A stretch of DNA of 39,219 bases from Fimousia sp036311565 (GTDB taxonomy: Bacteria; Bacillota; Clostridia; Lachnospirales; Lachnospiraceae). The position numbers were made by a program, and so were the translations under genes. Location: NCBI GenBank assembly GCA_036311565.1, contig JAXJPR010000057.1, positions 1 through 39,219 on the forward strand, written 5' to 3'. This document shows positions 15,484 through 23,779 of the stretch, piece after piece (the stretch's first letter is position 1; each line of letters opens with the position of its first letter). A model generated the notes under the pieces. It did no database searches. It saw only the letters and a program-made list of their open reading frames with translations, and had not been told where the DNA came from.

Positions 15484-17517
15484 ATGATGAGAGGGACAGA
15501 TTCCATTCGCTCTTTGAAAGGAATTGGAGATAAGTTAGAGCAGGTATTCCGTCACGCAGGAATTGAGACTATCGATGACCTGGTAACGCTCTATCCCCGC
15601 TATTATCTGACATATGATGAACCAGTTTCGATTGCGGATGCCCAGCCAGGTATCCGCATTGCTGTTTTTGGGAAGATTACCAATGCGCTTACTTATCACC
15701 AAGTCCGGGGGCTAAAAATCACAACGTGTAATATCAGAGATCATTCAGGAAGTCTTTCCATTACCTGGTATAACATGCCTTATATGAGAAAACAGCTTCA
15801 TCAGGGAGACAGCCGGATTTTTGTAGGAACTCCTGTTATGAAAAATGGAAGGCTTATGATGGAGCATCCGGAATGTTATACAGAGGAAGATTATGAAAAG
15901 CAAAAAGAAAACTTACAGCCAGTTTATCCGTTGACCAGAGGACTTACGAATAAAATTGTCATAAAAGCGATGCAGCAGACGATGGAATATATGGAGAATG
16001 CCGAGGAATATCTTCCTAAAAAAATTATTCAGACATATAATTTACAGTCATATGGAAAATCCTTAAAAAATGTCCATTTTCCGGTAAAAAAAGAAGATGT
16101 GATTGAGGCGAAAAAAAGATTAATTTTTGATGAATTCTTCATATTTTTAGCGGCAATGCAGATGATAAAAGAAAAAACAGGAATCATACCAAACCAGTAT
16201 CCGATTTATGAAACAAAAGAAGTCAGGGATTTCCTTACAAATCTTCCCTATGAATTAACAAAAGCACAAAAGAAAGCCTTGGAAGAAATGAGAAAGGATC
16301 TTGCTGCTGGGAAAGTGATGAATCGTCTGGTGCAGGGAGATGTTGGGTCAGGGAAAACAATTCTGGCAGTAATCTTACTTTTGATGACGGCAGCTAATGG
16401 CTACCAGGGAGCACTGATGGCGCCCACTGAAGTGTTGGCAATGCAGCATTATGAGACATTTGAAGAATTGCTACATCCTTATGGCATCCGGATCGGATTG
16501 CTGACTGGATCAACAAAAGCCAGAGAGAAACGGGAAATTTATGAAAAAATAAGAAAACACGAATTAGATATTATCATTGGTACCCATGCGTTGATTCAGG
16601 AAAAAGTTGAATATGACTGCCTTGCCTTAGTAATTACGGATGAGCAGCACCGGTTCGGCGTAAAGCAAAGAGAAGCTCTTTACCGGAAAGGACTAGAACC
16701 TCATGTATTAGTAATGAGTGCAACGCCAATTCCAAGAACGTTGGCATTGATTATGTACGGAGATTTGGATATATCAATTATTGATGAACTCCCGGCAAAT
16801 CGGTTGCCGATTAAAAACTGCGTGGTAAATACCGGTTATCGTCCACAGGCATATCGATTTATCGAAAAACAGGTAGCAATGGGAAGACAGGCATATGTTA
16901 TATGCCCAATGGTAGAAGAAAGTGAATCCATGGAAGCAGAAAATGTCGTTGAATATACTAAAATATTAAAACAAAATCTGCCGCCTGCAGTCAGAATTGA
17001 ATCTTTAAATGGAAGAATGAAACCAATCGAGAAAAATCGGATTATGGAAGCGTATGGAGCGGGTGAAATTGATGTACTTGTTTCTACGACCGTTATCGAG
17101 GTTGGAATCAATGTTCCCAATGCTACTGTTATGATGATAGAAAATGCGGAACGATTTGGTCTAGCGCAGCTGCATCAGTTAAGAGGGCGTATTGGCCGTG
17201 GAAGCCATCAGTCATATTGTATTTTCATCAGTGGAAAAGACAATGAAGAAACAAAAAAACGACTGGAAATCTTAAATAAATCAAATGATGGTTTTTATAT
17301 TGCCAATGAGGATTTGAAATTGAGAGGACCGGGAGATTTTTTTGGAATCCGCCAAAGTGGTATGATGGATTTTGTTCTGGCAGATATTTATCAAAATGCA
17401 GATTTACTAAAAATGGCCAGTGATGCTGTCCGTATGCTGGTGAAAGAGGGGGTTTCGTTTAAAAATCTGAAAAATGAACGTTTAAAAAAACAGTTGGAGC
17501 TTGCGCTTCAGCTATAA
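15484..17517 (+). CDS. recG: ATP-dependent DNA helicase RecG
   Basis: The 677-residue protein has the RecG order: N-terminal wedge/OB domain (about 1-200, with 'LVTLYPRYYLTYDE'), Walker A 'GDVGSGKT' near 285, 'DEQHRFG' (DEQH box) near 385, 'MSATPIPRTLAL', and the C-terminal helicase half with 'VSTTVIEVGINVPNA' and 'QLHQLRGRIGRG' near 565. RecG reverses stalled forks and branch-migrates Holliday junctions. It begins two bases after the FakA-like stop, with tandem ATGs at 15484 and 15487 and no separate ribosome site, so it is probably translationally coupled. Synteny with yloV matches Bacillus. Confidence 0.97.
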   Translation: MMRGTDSIRSLKGIGDKLEQVFRHAGIETIDDLVTLYPRYYLTYDEPVSIADAQPGIRIAVFGKITNALTYHQVRGLKITTCNIRDHSGSLSITWYNMPYMRKQLHQGDSRIFVGTPVMKNGRLMMEHPECYTEEDYEKQKENLQPVYPLTRGLTNKIVIKAMQQTMEYMENAEEYLPKKIIQTYNLQSYGKSLKNVHFPVKKEDVIEAKKRLIFDEFFIFLAAMQMIKEKTGIIPNQYPIYETKEVRDFLTNLPYELTKAQKKALEEMRKDLAAGKVMNRLVQGDVGSGKTILAVILLLMTAANGYQGALMAPTEVLAMQHYETFEELLHPYGIRIGLLTGSTKAREKREIYEKIRKHELDIIIGTHALIQEKVEYDCLALVITDEQHRFGVKQREALYRKGLEPHVLVMSATPIPRTLALIMYGDLDISIIDELPANRLPIKNCVVNTGYRPQAYRFIEKQVAMGRQAYVICPMVEESESMEAENVVEYTKILKQNLPPAVRIESLNGRMKPIEKNRIMEAYGAGEIDVLVSTTVIEVGINVPNATVMMIENAERFGLAQLHQLRGRIGRGSHQSYCIFISGKDNEETKKRLEILNKSNDGFYIANEDLKLRGPGDFFGIRQSGMMDFVLADIYQNADLLKMASDAVRMLVKEGVSFKNLKNERLKKQLELALQL

Positions 17518-17564
17518 ATGATAGGTGCAGAAAAATTCCTGCACTGGAACAGGAGGAGAAGAGT

Positions 17565-17843
17565 ATGGAAAAAATACGGTTGGAATTACATTACTATGGA
17601 AGAGTGCAGGGGGTTGGATTCCGCTATTGGGCGAAAACGCAGGCTATTAAATTTCATGTGACCGGATGGGTTCGCAATGAATATGATGGTAGTGTGACCG
17701 TACAAGTCCAGGGAACCCAAGATCAGATTGAGCGGTTTATGTATGGTATCGAACATGGGCATAGTTTTATGAGAATCAATGAAGTAAAAGCAAATCCTAT
17801 TTTATTAAAAGAAAAAGAATCAGATTTTTTAGTGCGCTATTAA
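17565..17843 (+). CDS. acyP: Acylphosphatase
   Basis: The 92-residue protein carries the two family signatures: 'YYGRVQGVGFRYWAKTQA' (phosphate-binding loop ending in the catalytic arginine) and 'VTGWVRNEYDGSVTVQVQG' (with the catalytic asparagine). It hydrolyses acyl phosphates such as acetyl phosphate or 1,3-bisphosphoglycerate in the cytoplasm. AGGAGGAGAAG precedes the ATG. The 47-base gap after recG shows no terminator, so it likely belongs to the same transcript. No clear terminator follows it either. Confidence 0.96.
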   Translation: MEKIRLELHYYGRVQGVGFRYWAKTQAIKFHVTGWVRNEYDGSVTVQVQGTQDQIERFMYGIEHGHSFMRINEVKANPILLKEKESDFLVRY

Positions 17844-17879
17844 TTATATTAAGTATTACGGGGCAGAAGTATTATTTCA

Positions 17880-17959
17880 CAAGTGCAAAACTTGATATTC
17901 TTACAATTTTGTACAAAGTGCTGAAAAATACTTTACTATTGTACAAAAAGTGATACAAT
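17880..17959 (+). promoter_or_regulatory. Twin TTGTACAA palindromes and putative promoter
   Basis: Two identical 8-bp palindromes, TTGTACAA at 17909-17916 and 17939-17946, are spaced 30 bp apart (about three helical turns). Both are followed by a GTG (TTGTACAAAGTG and TTGTACAAAAAGTG). A separate dyad CAAGT/ACTTG lies at 17880-17894. A -10-like TACAAT is at 17954-17959, with a weak TTTACT 16 bp upstream; another reading is TTGTAC (17939-17944) with TATCAG 17 bp downstream. The second palindrome overlaps either promoter, as an operator would. Confidence 0.5.
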
Positions 17960-18016
17960 AATATCAGAAACATCGAAGATATGATTGATAGAAAAATAAA
18001 TAGGAGGATGACCATA

Positions 18017-18118
18017 ATGGGTGATGTAACGGGAAACAAAGGGGTTTTGGTTATAACACTTTGTGCATTAGCAATCGTTGCTTTTGCAGGTGCTTTTATG
18101 GAAATCGGACTCATTTAG
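18017..18118 (+). CDS. 33-residue single-pass membrane peptide
   Basis: ATG at 18017 follows a strong AGGAGG (18002-18007). The 33-codon frame gives a polar start 'MGDVTGNKG', one hydrophobic helix 'VLVITLCALAIVAFAGAFM' and a short tail 'EIGLI'. A terminator stem begins 21 bases after the stop. The good ribosome site, clean topology and dedicated terminator make it a likely real gene, though too short to assign. It lies between acylphosphatase and the spore-protein gene, behind two palindromes. I know no named family; a small regulatory membrane peptide is one possibility. Confidence 0.6.
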   Translation: MGDVTGNKGVLVITLCALAIVAFAGAFMEIGLI

Positions 18119-18139
18119 ACGCTGCACAAAAAGCAGTGG

Positions 18140-18176
18140 AAAAACAGACATAGCATTTGAACTATGTCTGTTTTTC
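18140..18176 (+). terminator. Terminator after the 33-aa peptide gene
   Basis: 14-bp stem (18140-18153 with 18162-18175; core ACAGACATAG/CTATGTCTGT), 8-nt loop, ending in TTTTTC. Confidence 0.92.
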
Positions 18177-18210
18177 TTTCGAAAAGAACTGTTTTACTAT
18201 CTTTTCGAAA
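18177..18210. repeat. Second inverted repeat TTTCGAAAAG/CTTTTCGAAA
   Basis: A perfect 10-bp inverted repeat (18177-18186 and 18201-18210, 14-nt loop) lies directly after the terminator, followed by an A-run. Each arm contains TTTCGAAA or TTCGAA, itself palindromic. It may be a second, weaker terminator or a protein-binding site upstream of the spore-protein promoter. Confidence 0.5.
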
Positions 18211-18253
18211 AAAATCGACATGAATAATTTGTCATTTTAAGAAAAAATTCTCA

Positions 18254-18282
18254 GAGTATTATTTTTGTAACCGCACATAATA
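18254..18282 (+). promoter_or_regulatory. Putative forespore (sigma F/G type) promoter of the SASP gene
   Basis: CATAATA (18276-18282) fits the sigma-G -10 pattern CATnnTA. GAGTA (18254-18258), 17 bp upstream, is close to the G-rich -35 of sigma F/G. Spore-protein genes of this family are transcribed by sigma G in the forespore, which supports the reading. Confidence 0.5.
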
Positions 18283-18323
18283 GGAGTGTAACAAAAACAA
18301 ACACATTCAAGGAGGAAATGAAA

Positions 18324-18548
18324 ATGACAAGTAATTCAAGTTCAAACAGAGTAGAAGTACCAGAAGCAAAAGGTGCATTAGACAGATTCAAATTTGAAGT
18401 AGCAAATGAAATTGGAGTAGATTTAAAAGAAGGTTATAACGGACATTTAACAACTGCACAGGCAGGTTCTGTAGGCGGGGAAATGGTTCGTAAAATGATT
18501 CGTAGACAAGAAGAAGAAATGTCCAGACAGGATCAGATGGGACGATAA
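18324..18548 (+). CDS. Small acid-soluble spore protein, alpha/beta type
   Basis: The 74-residue protein starts at ATG 18324, eight bases after AAGGAGG; the ATG at 18318 is too close. The two conserved blocks are present: 'ALDRFKFEVANEIGVDL' (overlapping the site cut by the GPR germination protease) and 'GHLTTAQAGSVGGEMVRKMI' (DNA-binding). These proteins coat spore DNA in an A-like form and protect it from UV and heat, then are degraded at germination. It is monocistronic with its own terminator. The gene shows the organism belongs to a sporulating lineage. Confidence 0.97.
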   Translation: MTSNSSSNRVEVPEAKGALDRFKFEVANEIGVDLKEGYNGHLTTAQAGSVGGEMVRKMIRRQEEEMSRQDQMGR

Positions 18549-18575
18549 GTAGCAAAAAAATTATAAAAGATGTTG

Positions 18576-18610
18576 GGGAAAAAGGACAGAAATGTCCTTT
18601 TTTCCCTTTT
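18576..18610 (+). terminator. Terminator after the SASP gene
   Basis: Stem GGGAAAAAGGACA/TGTCCTTTTTTCCC (18576-18588 and 18593-18606, one bulged T) with a GAAA tetraloop, then TTTT. Confidence 0.92.
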
Positions 18611-18647
18611 ATATAGAACAGGAATGCCAGCTATTTTTAAGAATTAG

Positions 18648-18676
18648 TTGAACTGTTTCTCTGATTATTATAAAAT
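18648..18676 (+). promoter_or_regulatory. Promoter of rsmD-coaD operon
   Basis: TTGAAC (18648-18653), 17-bp spacer, TAAAAT (18671-18676); the ATG of rsmD is about 55 bases downstream of the expected start. Confidence 0.8.
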
Positions 18677-18737
18677 AAAGAATAACCAAAATAAAATGGG
18701 TCAATTTTGACTTGATGGATAGATAAGGAATACATAT

Positions 18738-19307
18738 ATGAGAGTAATAGCAGGAACAGCAAAAAGCTTACGATTAAAAACATTAGAAGGAATGAATACA
18801 AGGCCTACTCAGGACCGGATCAAAGAAACCTTGTTTAATATGATATCTTCCGATATTGGCTGCTCCGTATTTTTGGACTTGTTTAGCGGAAGTGGAGGAA
18901 TCGGAATTGAGGCATTGAGCCGTGGTGCCGATAAAGCAGTATTTGTAGAGAAAAACAAAAAGGCAGCAGCGTGCATCAAAGAAAATTTAAGGCATACAAA
19001 ATTGGAAGGGAAAGCACAGCTCATGTGTCAGGATGCAGTCACAGCTATTCGAATGCTTTATGGAAGAGGAGAGACTTTTGATTTCATCTTTATGGATCCG
19101 CCTTACGGAAAAGAATTAGAAAAAGAAGCTTTGCTGGAATTAATGTATACCGATTTGTATGATGAGCACACGGTGATTATTGTGGAATCTGATTTGAATA
19201 CGTCTTTTGATTATTTACAAGGTACGGATCTGGAAGTTTATAAGACAAAAAGATATAAGACTAATATGCATACATTTATTTGGAAAGTAATGGAGGAAGA
19301 AGAATGA
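18738..19307 (+). CDS. rsmD: 16S rRNA (guanine(966)-N(2))-methyltransferase RsmD
   Basis: The 189-residue protein begins 'MRVIAGTAKSLRLKT' and 'TRPTQDRIKETLFNMI', both typical of RsmD. It has the SAM-binding loop 'LDLFSGSGGIGIEALSRGA' and the N-methyltransferase motif D120-P-P-Y. It uses S-adenosylmethionine to methylate G966 (E. coli numbering) of 16S rRNA during small-subunit assembly. The stop overlaps the start of coaD in ATGA (19304-19307), so the two are translationally coupled. The pair rsmD-coaD is widely conserved (ylbH-coaD in Bacillus). Confidence 0.96.
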   Translation: MRVIAGTAKSLRLKTLEGMNTRPTQDRIKETLFNMISSDIGCSVFLDLFSGSGGIGIEALSRGADKAVFVEKNKKAAACIKENLRHTKLEGKAQLMCQDAVTAIRMLYGRGETFDFIFMDPPYGKELEKEALLELMYTDLYDEHTVIIVESDLNTSFDYLQGTDLEVYKTKRYKTNMHTFIWKVMEEEE

Positions 19308-19789
19308 AAGTAGGAATATATCCTGGAAGCTTTGATCCAATAACTTTTGGGCATTTAGACGTAATAAAACGTTCTGCTGCTATTTTTGACAAAGTTGTTG
19401 TTGGAATTTTAATTAATCAGAATAAAAAACCCATGTTTACCTTAGAAGAACGGGTGGAAATTATCAAAGAAGTAACAAAAGATATTCCAAATCTGGAAAT
19501 TAAGGCATTTTCAGGTCTGGTCGTAGAATTTGCAAAGGAAGAGGGAGCCTCTGTCTTGATCCGGGGATTGAGAAGTGGCACGGATTTTGAATATGAGCTG
19601 CAGATGGCACAGATTAACCGAAAGATAGACAAGCAGATAGATACGCTGTTTTTCGCAACAAATCCAAAATTTTCTTATATCAGTTCTTCTGCAGTGAAAG
19701 AATTATTTTTGTTTCACCAGGATATTGATGATTATGTGCCAGAATACGTGATACGTAAATTGCAAGAAAAGGAGACGACACATGAATAA
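19304..19789 (+). CDS. coaD: Pantetheine-phosphate adenylyltransferase
   Basis: The 161-residue enzyme joins ATP and 4'-phosphopantetheine to dephospho-CoA, the penultimate step of coenzyme A synthesis. It opens with 'MKVGIYPGSFDPITFGHLDVI', including the nucleotidyltransferase T/H-x-G-H motif. Later it has 'LIRGLRSGTDFEYELQMAQ' and 'YISSSAVKEL', all diagnostic of CoaD. The start at 19304 overlaps the rsmD stop; GGAGG lies about seven bases upstream. The 3' end overlaps the next gene by eight bases. Confidence 0.98.
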   Translation: MKVGIYPGSFDPITFGHLDVIKRSAAIFDKVVVGILINQNKKPMFTLEERVEIIKEVTKDIPNLEIKAFSGLVVEFAKEEGASVLIRGLRSGTDFEYELQMAQINRKIDKQIDTLFFATNPKFSYISSSAVKELFLFHQDIDDYVPEYVIRKLQEKETTHE

Positions 19790-20369
19790 TAACGAAAAAA
19801 ACTTACATGAAATGATTGATGAAATCGAAGATTTTGTAGATGATGGGAAAATATCAAGACTCAATCCGGGAAAAGTAGTTTTAGAAAAAGATATTTTAAT
19901 AACAATGCTGGAAGATCTGCGTACACTGGTTCCTTCAGAATTAGAAAGAAGCCATAAAATTGTTATGACAAAAGAATCCATCATTGATGATGCGAAAGTA
20001 AAAGCAGATAAAATTATACAGGAAGCAATCAAAGAAGCCAGTGCCACTGTCGAGCAGCATGAAATTGTAAAATTGGCCAAAAAAAGATCAGCTGACATGG
20101 AGAGAGATGCAAAACAGCATGCAGATGAGCTGCTGCGTAAGGCAAAAGCAGATGCAAAGGAAATTCGTTTGGGAGCCATGGAATATACCAGCGATATGAT
20201 GGAAGGGTTAGAAGCTTATATGGTATCTTTAAAAGAAGCACAGACATCCATTTATTCACAATTATTAGACGGAATTGCAGAAGAAATCAAGGATGTCCAT
20301 GTAAACAGCAGGGAAATTAAAACACAGATTTCTGCTGTTATGAAGGCGGGAAAGGATGTAAAAAAATAA
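19782..20369 (+). CDS. Coiled-coil protein of unknown function (195 aa)
   Basis: The start overlaps the end of coaD by eight bases. After a short N-terminal segment, 'KVVLEKDILITMLEDLRTLVPSEL' is followed by a long predicted helix rich in Ala, Glu, Lys and Asp (about 60-150: 'AKVKADKIIQEAIKEASATVEQHE', 'AKKRSADMERDAKQHADELLRKAKADA'). This style resembles ATP synthase peripheral-stalk or DivIVA/SepF-region coils, and such proteins are often loosely labelled 'ATPase'. No nucleotide-binding motif is present, so I do not accept that label. It is cytoplasmic and could be structural. It converges with ylbJ, only 10 bases away. Confidence 0.8.
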   Translation: MNNNEKNLHEMIDEIEDFVDDGKISRLNPGKVVLEKDILITMLEDLRTLVPSELERSHKIVMTKESIIDDAKVKADKIIQEAIKEASATVEQHEIVKLAKKRSADMERDAKQHADELLRKAKADAKEIRLGAMEYTSDMMEGLEAYMVSLKEAQTSIYSQLLDGIAEEIKDVHVNSREIKTQISAVMKAGKDVKK

Positions 20370-20379
20370 AAAGAGTCTG

Positions 20380-21231
20380 CTATCCGGTCAGATAAAAGAT
20401 AAGATAGGTAGTAATTCCTGTACATAATTTGAAAAGGATAAAAGGAATGACAGACAGTTCTCTGGATAAGACACCGCGGACCTGGGCGATGCTGCAATAG
20501 CCCCCAAAGGAACAAAGGGCACCCATGAGAGCTGTTTTTATGTTCCAGGAAATTGGAAAGCCAGAGAGGACGTGAAGCCCGGTAGTAATTTCTAAAAAGC
20601 AGCAGGCAAGGGAACAAAGGGAAGATTTACCCGAGAAAAAGGAAAGGCAGCAAGTGATTAAGATGGAAAAAATGACCATAAAGCATCCGATTTTTACAAT
20701 TGTATAGACAGAATCTATAAATATTTCTTCCAGATTTTTATTAGAAATTGTATTTTTTTTGATACAGGAAGAATGGGAGAACAGAGGAGGTCTTTGAAAG
20801 AAAAAATAAAAAATGACAGACCAAAGGATAGAAGAAAAATAAATGGGAAAGAGAAAATGGAACAGGGAGATATGAGTTTTAAGATATGTGTAATATACAA
20901 AACTAACTAAAAATGCAGGGCTTGTATGATTGCAGAAACAAACGAGCAATTCTGCTTGCTTTTTTGTGAAAGTATTAACAGAATAAAGCTGTTCGACGGA
21001 AGCGGCACCAGTTGGATAGCCGCAAAAATATCCTACAAATAACAAATAGGGAAAGAGAAGATTTTCCGGAATATTCCACTGAAGGATGGAACGGGTGGCA
21101 ATAAAAAAAGGAAGAAGGGTAGGAACTAAGGTAAGTCCCCATAAAATCAGTCCTTGTCTGGCACCTTCTACGCAAAGTTCTGGAAAGCCAATTAATAAAA
21201 ATAAGAAAATGATGGTACAAGTCTGTTTCAT
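20380..21231 (-). CDS. ylbJ: YlbJ-like sporulation integral membrane protein
   Basis: The 283-residue protein has about seven to eight hydrophobic segments and a nucleoside-recognition (Gate) domain style. Landmarks are 'RQGLILWGLTLVPTLLPFFI' near the N-terminus and 'GYFCGYPTGAASV' near 95, both typical of YlbJ. In Bacillus ylbJ is a mother-cell sporulation gene in the same neighbourhood (ylbH-coaD-ylbJ-ylbM). The start at 21231 follows GGGAGG by about six bases; upstream in-frame ATGs overlap that site. It lies 62 bases downstream of tmcAL on the same strand and probably shares its transcript. Confidence 0.85.
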   Translation of the reverse strand: MKQTCTIIFLFLLIGFPELCVEGARQGLILWGLTLVPTLLPFFIATRSILQWNIPENLLFPYLLFVGYFCGYPTGAASVEQLYSVNTFTKKQAELLVCFCNHTSPAFLVSFVYYTYLKTHISLFHFLFPIYFSSILWSVIFYFFFQRPPLFSHSSCIKKNTISNKNLEEIFIDSVYTIVKIGCFMVIFSILITCCLSFFSGKSSLCSLACCFLEITTGLHVLSGFPISWNIKTALMGALCSFGGYCSIAQVRGVLSRELSVIPFILFKLCTGITTYLIFYLTG

Positions 21232-21293
21232 AAAAATCCTCCCCATGATCATCAATGGATGTTCTTTCTATATATATGGGGAGGAGAGAGAAA

Positions 21294-22502
21294 TTAGACG
21301 ATTAAAAGAGGATATTTTCCATCCTCTGGAAGAATAGTGCTAAATTTTTTCTGTACAGCATAATTATAAATAGAAGCGGCTTTTAAATCTTCTTCAAATA
21401 AGATGGTTTGTGCCTCATCAAGAATACTCTGATATTGAGATGTTTTCTGAATTACAGGTATGGAAGATGCAGTCTTTATGTGTTTTAAAAGGGAAGATGC
21501 ATCTTTTCGAAATCCCAGTAATTTTGCGTAAGCAGGTAAAGAAAAATCAGAGTGTTTTTTGATGTTTAACATAAGGTGAAGCAGGAAACGACTGATGCGG
21601 CTATAAGTAAAATTTTTTGCCTTGACTAGTAAAATCAGTTCTTCCACAGAGGCAGTCTGCTTCATAAAACGCATTATACGATCCCAGATTTCTGAGTGAT
21701 AATCCAGATATGTTTCTGGATGGGATTCCGTAAGCAGCCGGTAAAAGATAATATCCGAAAAATCGTCCATGGTCACCGGGAAGGATTTTAAAAATTGTTC
21801 TTTTAATATAGCTCCTGTAGGGGCTGGTACCGTATGGGAAAGAGCTTTGTCAAAACCATAAGTATTCATATGATTTCGGATGCTTGTAGCAGAGGAAATG
21901 CTGGATTCTAAATTCGTATGGTGGTAGCCAGAATCGCTGCGTTTGACCGTATATGGTCGGATGTTGGAGTGACATTTTTTTAACGCTTTTAAATATTCAA
22001 TTGCAAGGATATTGTTTGGGGTTGATAGCAATATAGTACTATCACTGTGGAGAATCTGTGTTGCTGCAGCCTCTCTTGCCGCAGGATAAGAGAGTCCTTC
22101 TTTTAAGAACTTCTTGAGCAGCTTCTGGTATTTGACTGGCTCTTCATAGAACAGATCGGCATATTGGTCTAATAAATGCAAATCTCCGGATTCTGTTCCA
22201 AAAACGAGGTAATCAATGGAATTTAGAGCATTTAATATGGAAACAGCACCATAAGAGAAATATTCCGCGCTGGAAGTGGAATATCGCACAGGAAGTTCAA
22301 ATATTAAGTCTATTCCACACTCTAAAGCTGAGGTTGCTCTGGAAAATTTATCGCAAAAAGCAGGAGTGCCACGCTGTACAAAATTTCCACTCATAATTGC
22401 AATAATAAAATCTGCATTCAGTTCTTTTTTTATTTGATTGATCTGATATAGGTGGCCGTTGTGAAAAGGGTTGTATTCACAAATAATGGCGGCTGTAATC
22501 AT
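21294..22502 (-). CDS. tmcAL: tRNA(Met) cytidine acetate ligase (YlbM/TmcAL)
   Basis: The 402-residue protein begins 'MITAAIICEYNPFHNGHLYQ', containing the HxGH-type nucleotidyltransferase motif unique to this family. It also has 'IAIMSGNFVQRGTPA' and 'LGFRKDASSLLKHI'. TmcAL activates acetate with ATP and attaches it to the wobble cytidine of elongator tRNA-Met. The start at 22502 is fixed by AGGAGG seven bases upstream; a longer frame from 22538 has no ribosome site. A TATAAT box on the minus strand (22546-22541) probably belongs to its promoter. The acetate link with the divergent pta-ackA genes is a plausible coincidence. Confidence 0.95.
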   Translation of the reverse strand: MITAAIICEYNPFHNGHLYQINQIKKELNADFIIAIMSGNFVQRGTPAFCDKFSRATSALECGIDLIFELPVRYSTSSAEYFSYGAVSILNALNSIDYLVFGTESGDLHLLDQYADLFYEEPVKYQKLLKKFLKEGLSYPAAREAAATQILHSDSTILLSTPNNILAIEYLKALKKCHSNIRPYTVKRSDSGYHHTNLESSISSATSIRNHMNTYGFDKALSHTVPAPTGAILKEQFLKSFPVTMDDFSDIIFYRLLTESHPETYLDYHSEIWDRIMRFMKQTASVEELILLVKAKNFTYSRISRFLLHLMLNIKKHSDFSLPAYAKLLGFRKDASSLLKHIKTASSIPVIQKTSQYQSILDEAQTILFEEDLKAASIYNYAVQKKFSTILPEDGKYPLLIV

Positions 22503-22605
22503 AAAATACCTCCTATGAGTGAGTTGAAATTGTTTCATTTATTATACACGAAAATCATAAAAAATAAATAATTGTATTTATAGAAAAAAACTATAAAATA
22601 GACTA

Positions 22606-22634
22606 TTGATAATAAAAGAAAAAGCGAGTAATAT
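22606..22634 (+). promoter_or_regulatory. Candidate promoter for pta
   Basis: TTGATA (22606-22611), 17-bp spacer, TAATAT (22629-22634), about 80 bases upstream of the ATG in a very AT-rich divergent region. Confidence 0.55.
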
Positions 22635-22712
22635 TATTTATAGTGACTTGTATTATCGTTTGTATTGAAAATTGAGATGAAAATATACATGTTTGAAAGG
22701 AGTACAACACAA

Positions 22713-23708
22713 ATGAGTTTTATTGATGTGATTAAAGAACGTGCAAAACAGAGCAAGAAGACAATTGTTCTTCCGGAAACAGATGATATCAGAACTCTTC
22801 AGGCTACTCAGACAATTTTAGCTGAAGGTATTGCTGACATCATTTTGGTTGGGAAAAAAGAAGCTATTTTAGCAAAAGCCGAAGGCCTGGATTTAAGTGG
22901 TGCACAGTTCATTGATCCAGAAACAACAGATAGATTGTCTGCTTATATCGATTGCTTATGTGAAGCAAGAAAAAGCAAAGGATTAACACCAGAAGATGCA
23001 AAAGAAATTTTATTATCTAACCCATTATTTTTTGGTGCAGTAATGGTACGTATCGGTGATGCAGATGGTATGGTAGCAGGTGCAGTAAGCTCTTCTGCAA
23101 ATGTTCTTCGTGCAGCACTTCAAGTAGTAAAAACAGCTCCAGGCACAAAGATTGTATCTGCATTCTTCTTAATGGTAGTACCGGATTGTGATATGGGAGC
23201 AAATGGAACATTTATTTTTGCTGACTGTGGTCTGAACCAGAATCCAAACTCTGAACAGTTAGCAGCAATTGCAGGAAGTTCAGCAGAAACATTTCGTTCT
23301 TTAGTTGGAGAAGAACCTCGTGTAGCAATGCTTTCTCACTCAACAGTTGGTAGTGCAAAACATGCAGATGTTACAAAAGTTGCAGAAGCTACAGCAATTG
23401 CGAAGAAAGAATATCCAGACACATTAATCTGTGGTGAATTACAGTTAGATGCTGCAATCGTTCCAGAAGTTGCTGCTTCTAAAGCTCCAAGAAGTGAAGT
23501 TGCTGGTAAAGCAAATGTTTTAGTATTCCCAGACTTGGATGCTGGTAATATTGGATATAAATTAGTTCAAAGACTTGCAAAAGCAGATGCTTATGGTCCG
23601 GTAACACAGGGAATTGCAAAACCTGTAAATGATTTATCCCGTGGATGTAATGCAGATGATATCGTTGGTGTAGTTGCAATTACAGCAGTGCAGGCTCAGA
23701 ATAACTAA
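22713..23708 (+). CDS. pta: Phosphate acetyltransferase
   Basis: The 331-residue enzyme exchanges acetyl-CoA and phosphate for acetyl phosphate and CoA. It is the short form with only the catalytic PTA_PTB domain, without the N-terminal DRTGG part of enterobacterial Pta. Motifs include 'KKTIVLPETDDIRTLQAT', 'NPLFFGAVMVRIGDADGMVAGA', 'LSHSTVGSAKH' and 'VLVFPDLDAGNIGYKLVQRL'. The start at 22713 follows AAAGGAG by ten bases; the frame is open 16 codons further upstream without a ribosome site. The codon bias is strong. ackA follows 71 bases later on the same strand, completing the acetate pathway. Confidence 0.97.
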   Translation: MSFIDVIKERAKQSKKTIVLPETDDIRTLQATQTILAEGIADIILVGKKEAILAKAEGLDLSGAQFIDPETTDRLSAYIDCLCEARKSKGLTPEDAKEILLSNPLFFGAVMVRIGDADGMVAGAVSSSANVLRAALQVVKTAPGTKIVSAFFLMVVPDCDMGANGTFIFADCGLNQNPNSEQLAAIAGSSAETFRSLVGEEPRVAMLSHSTVGSAKHADVTKVAEATAIAKKEYPDTLICGELQLDAAIVPEVAASKAPRSEVAGKANVLVFPDLDAGNIGYKLVQRLAKADAYGPVTQGIAKPVNDLSRGCNADDIVGVVAITAVQAQNN

Positions 23709-23779
23709 AGAAATCCCTGGATGATAGAATAGTAAATGGTACATAGTTACATAAACACCCAATTAAAAGGAGAAAGAAA

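Noticed and set aside
19782..20369. Annotation of the coiled-coil protein as an ATPase
   Set aside because: No Walker A, Walker B or other nucleotide-binding motif is present; the resemblance is only to helical stalk subunits.
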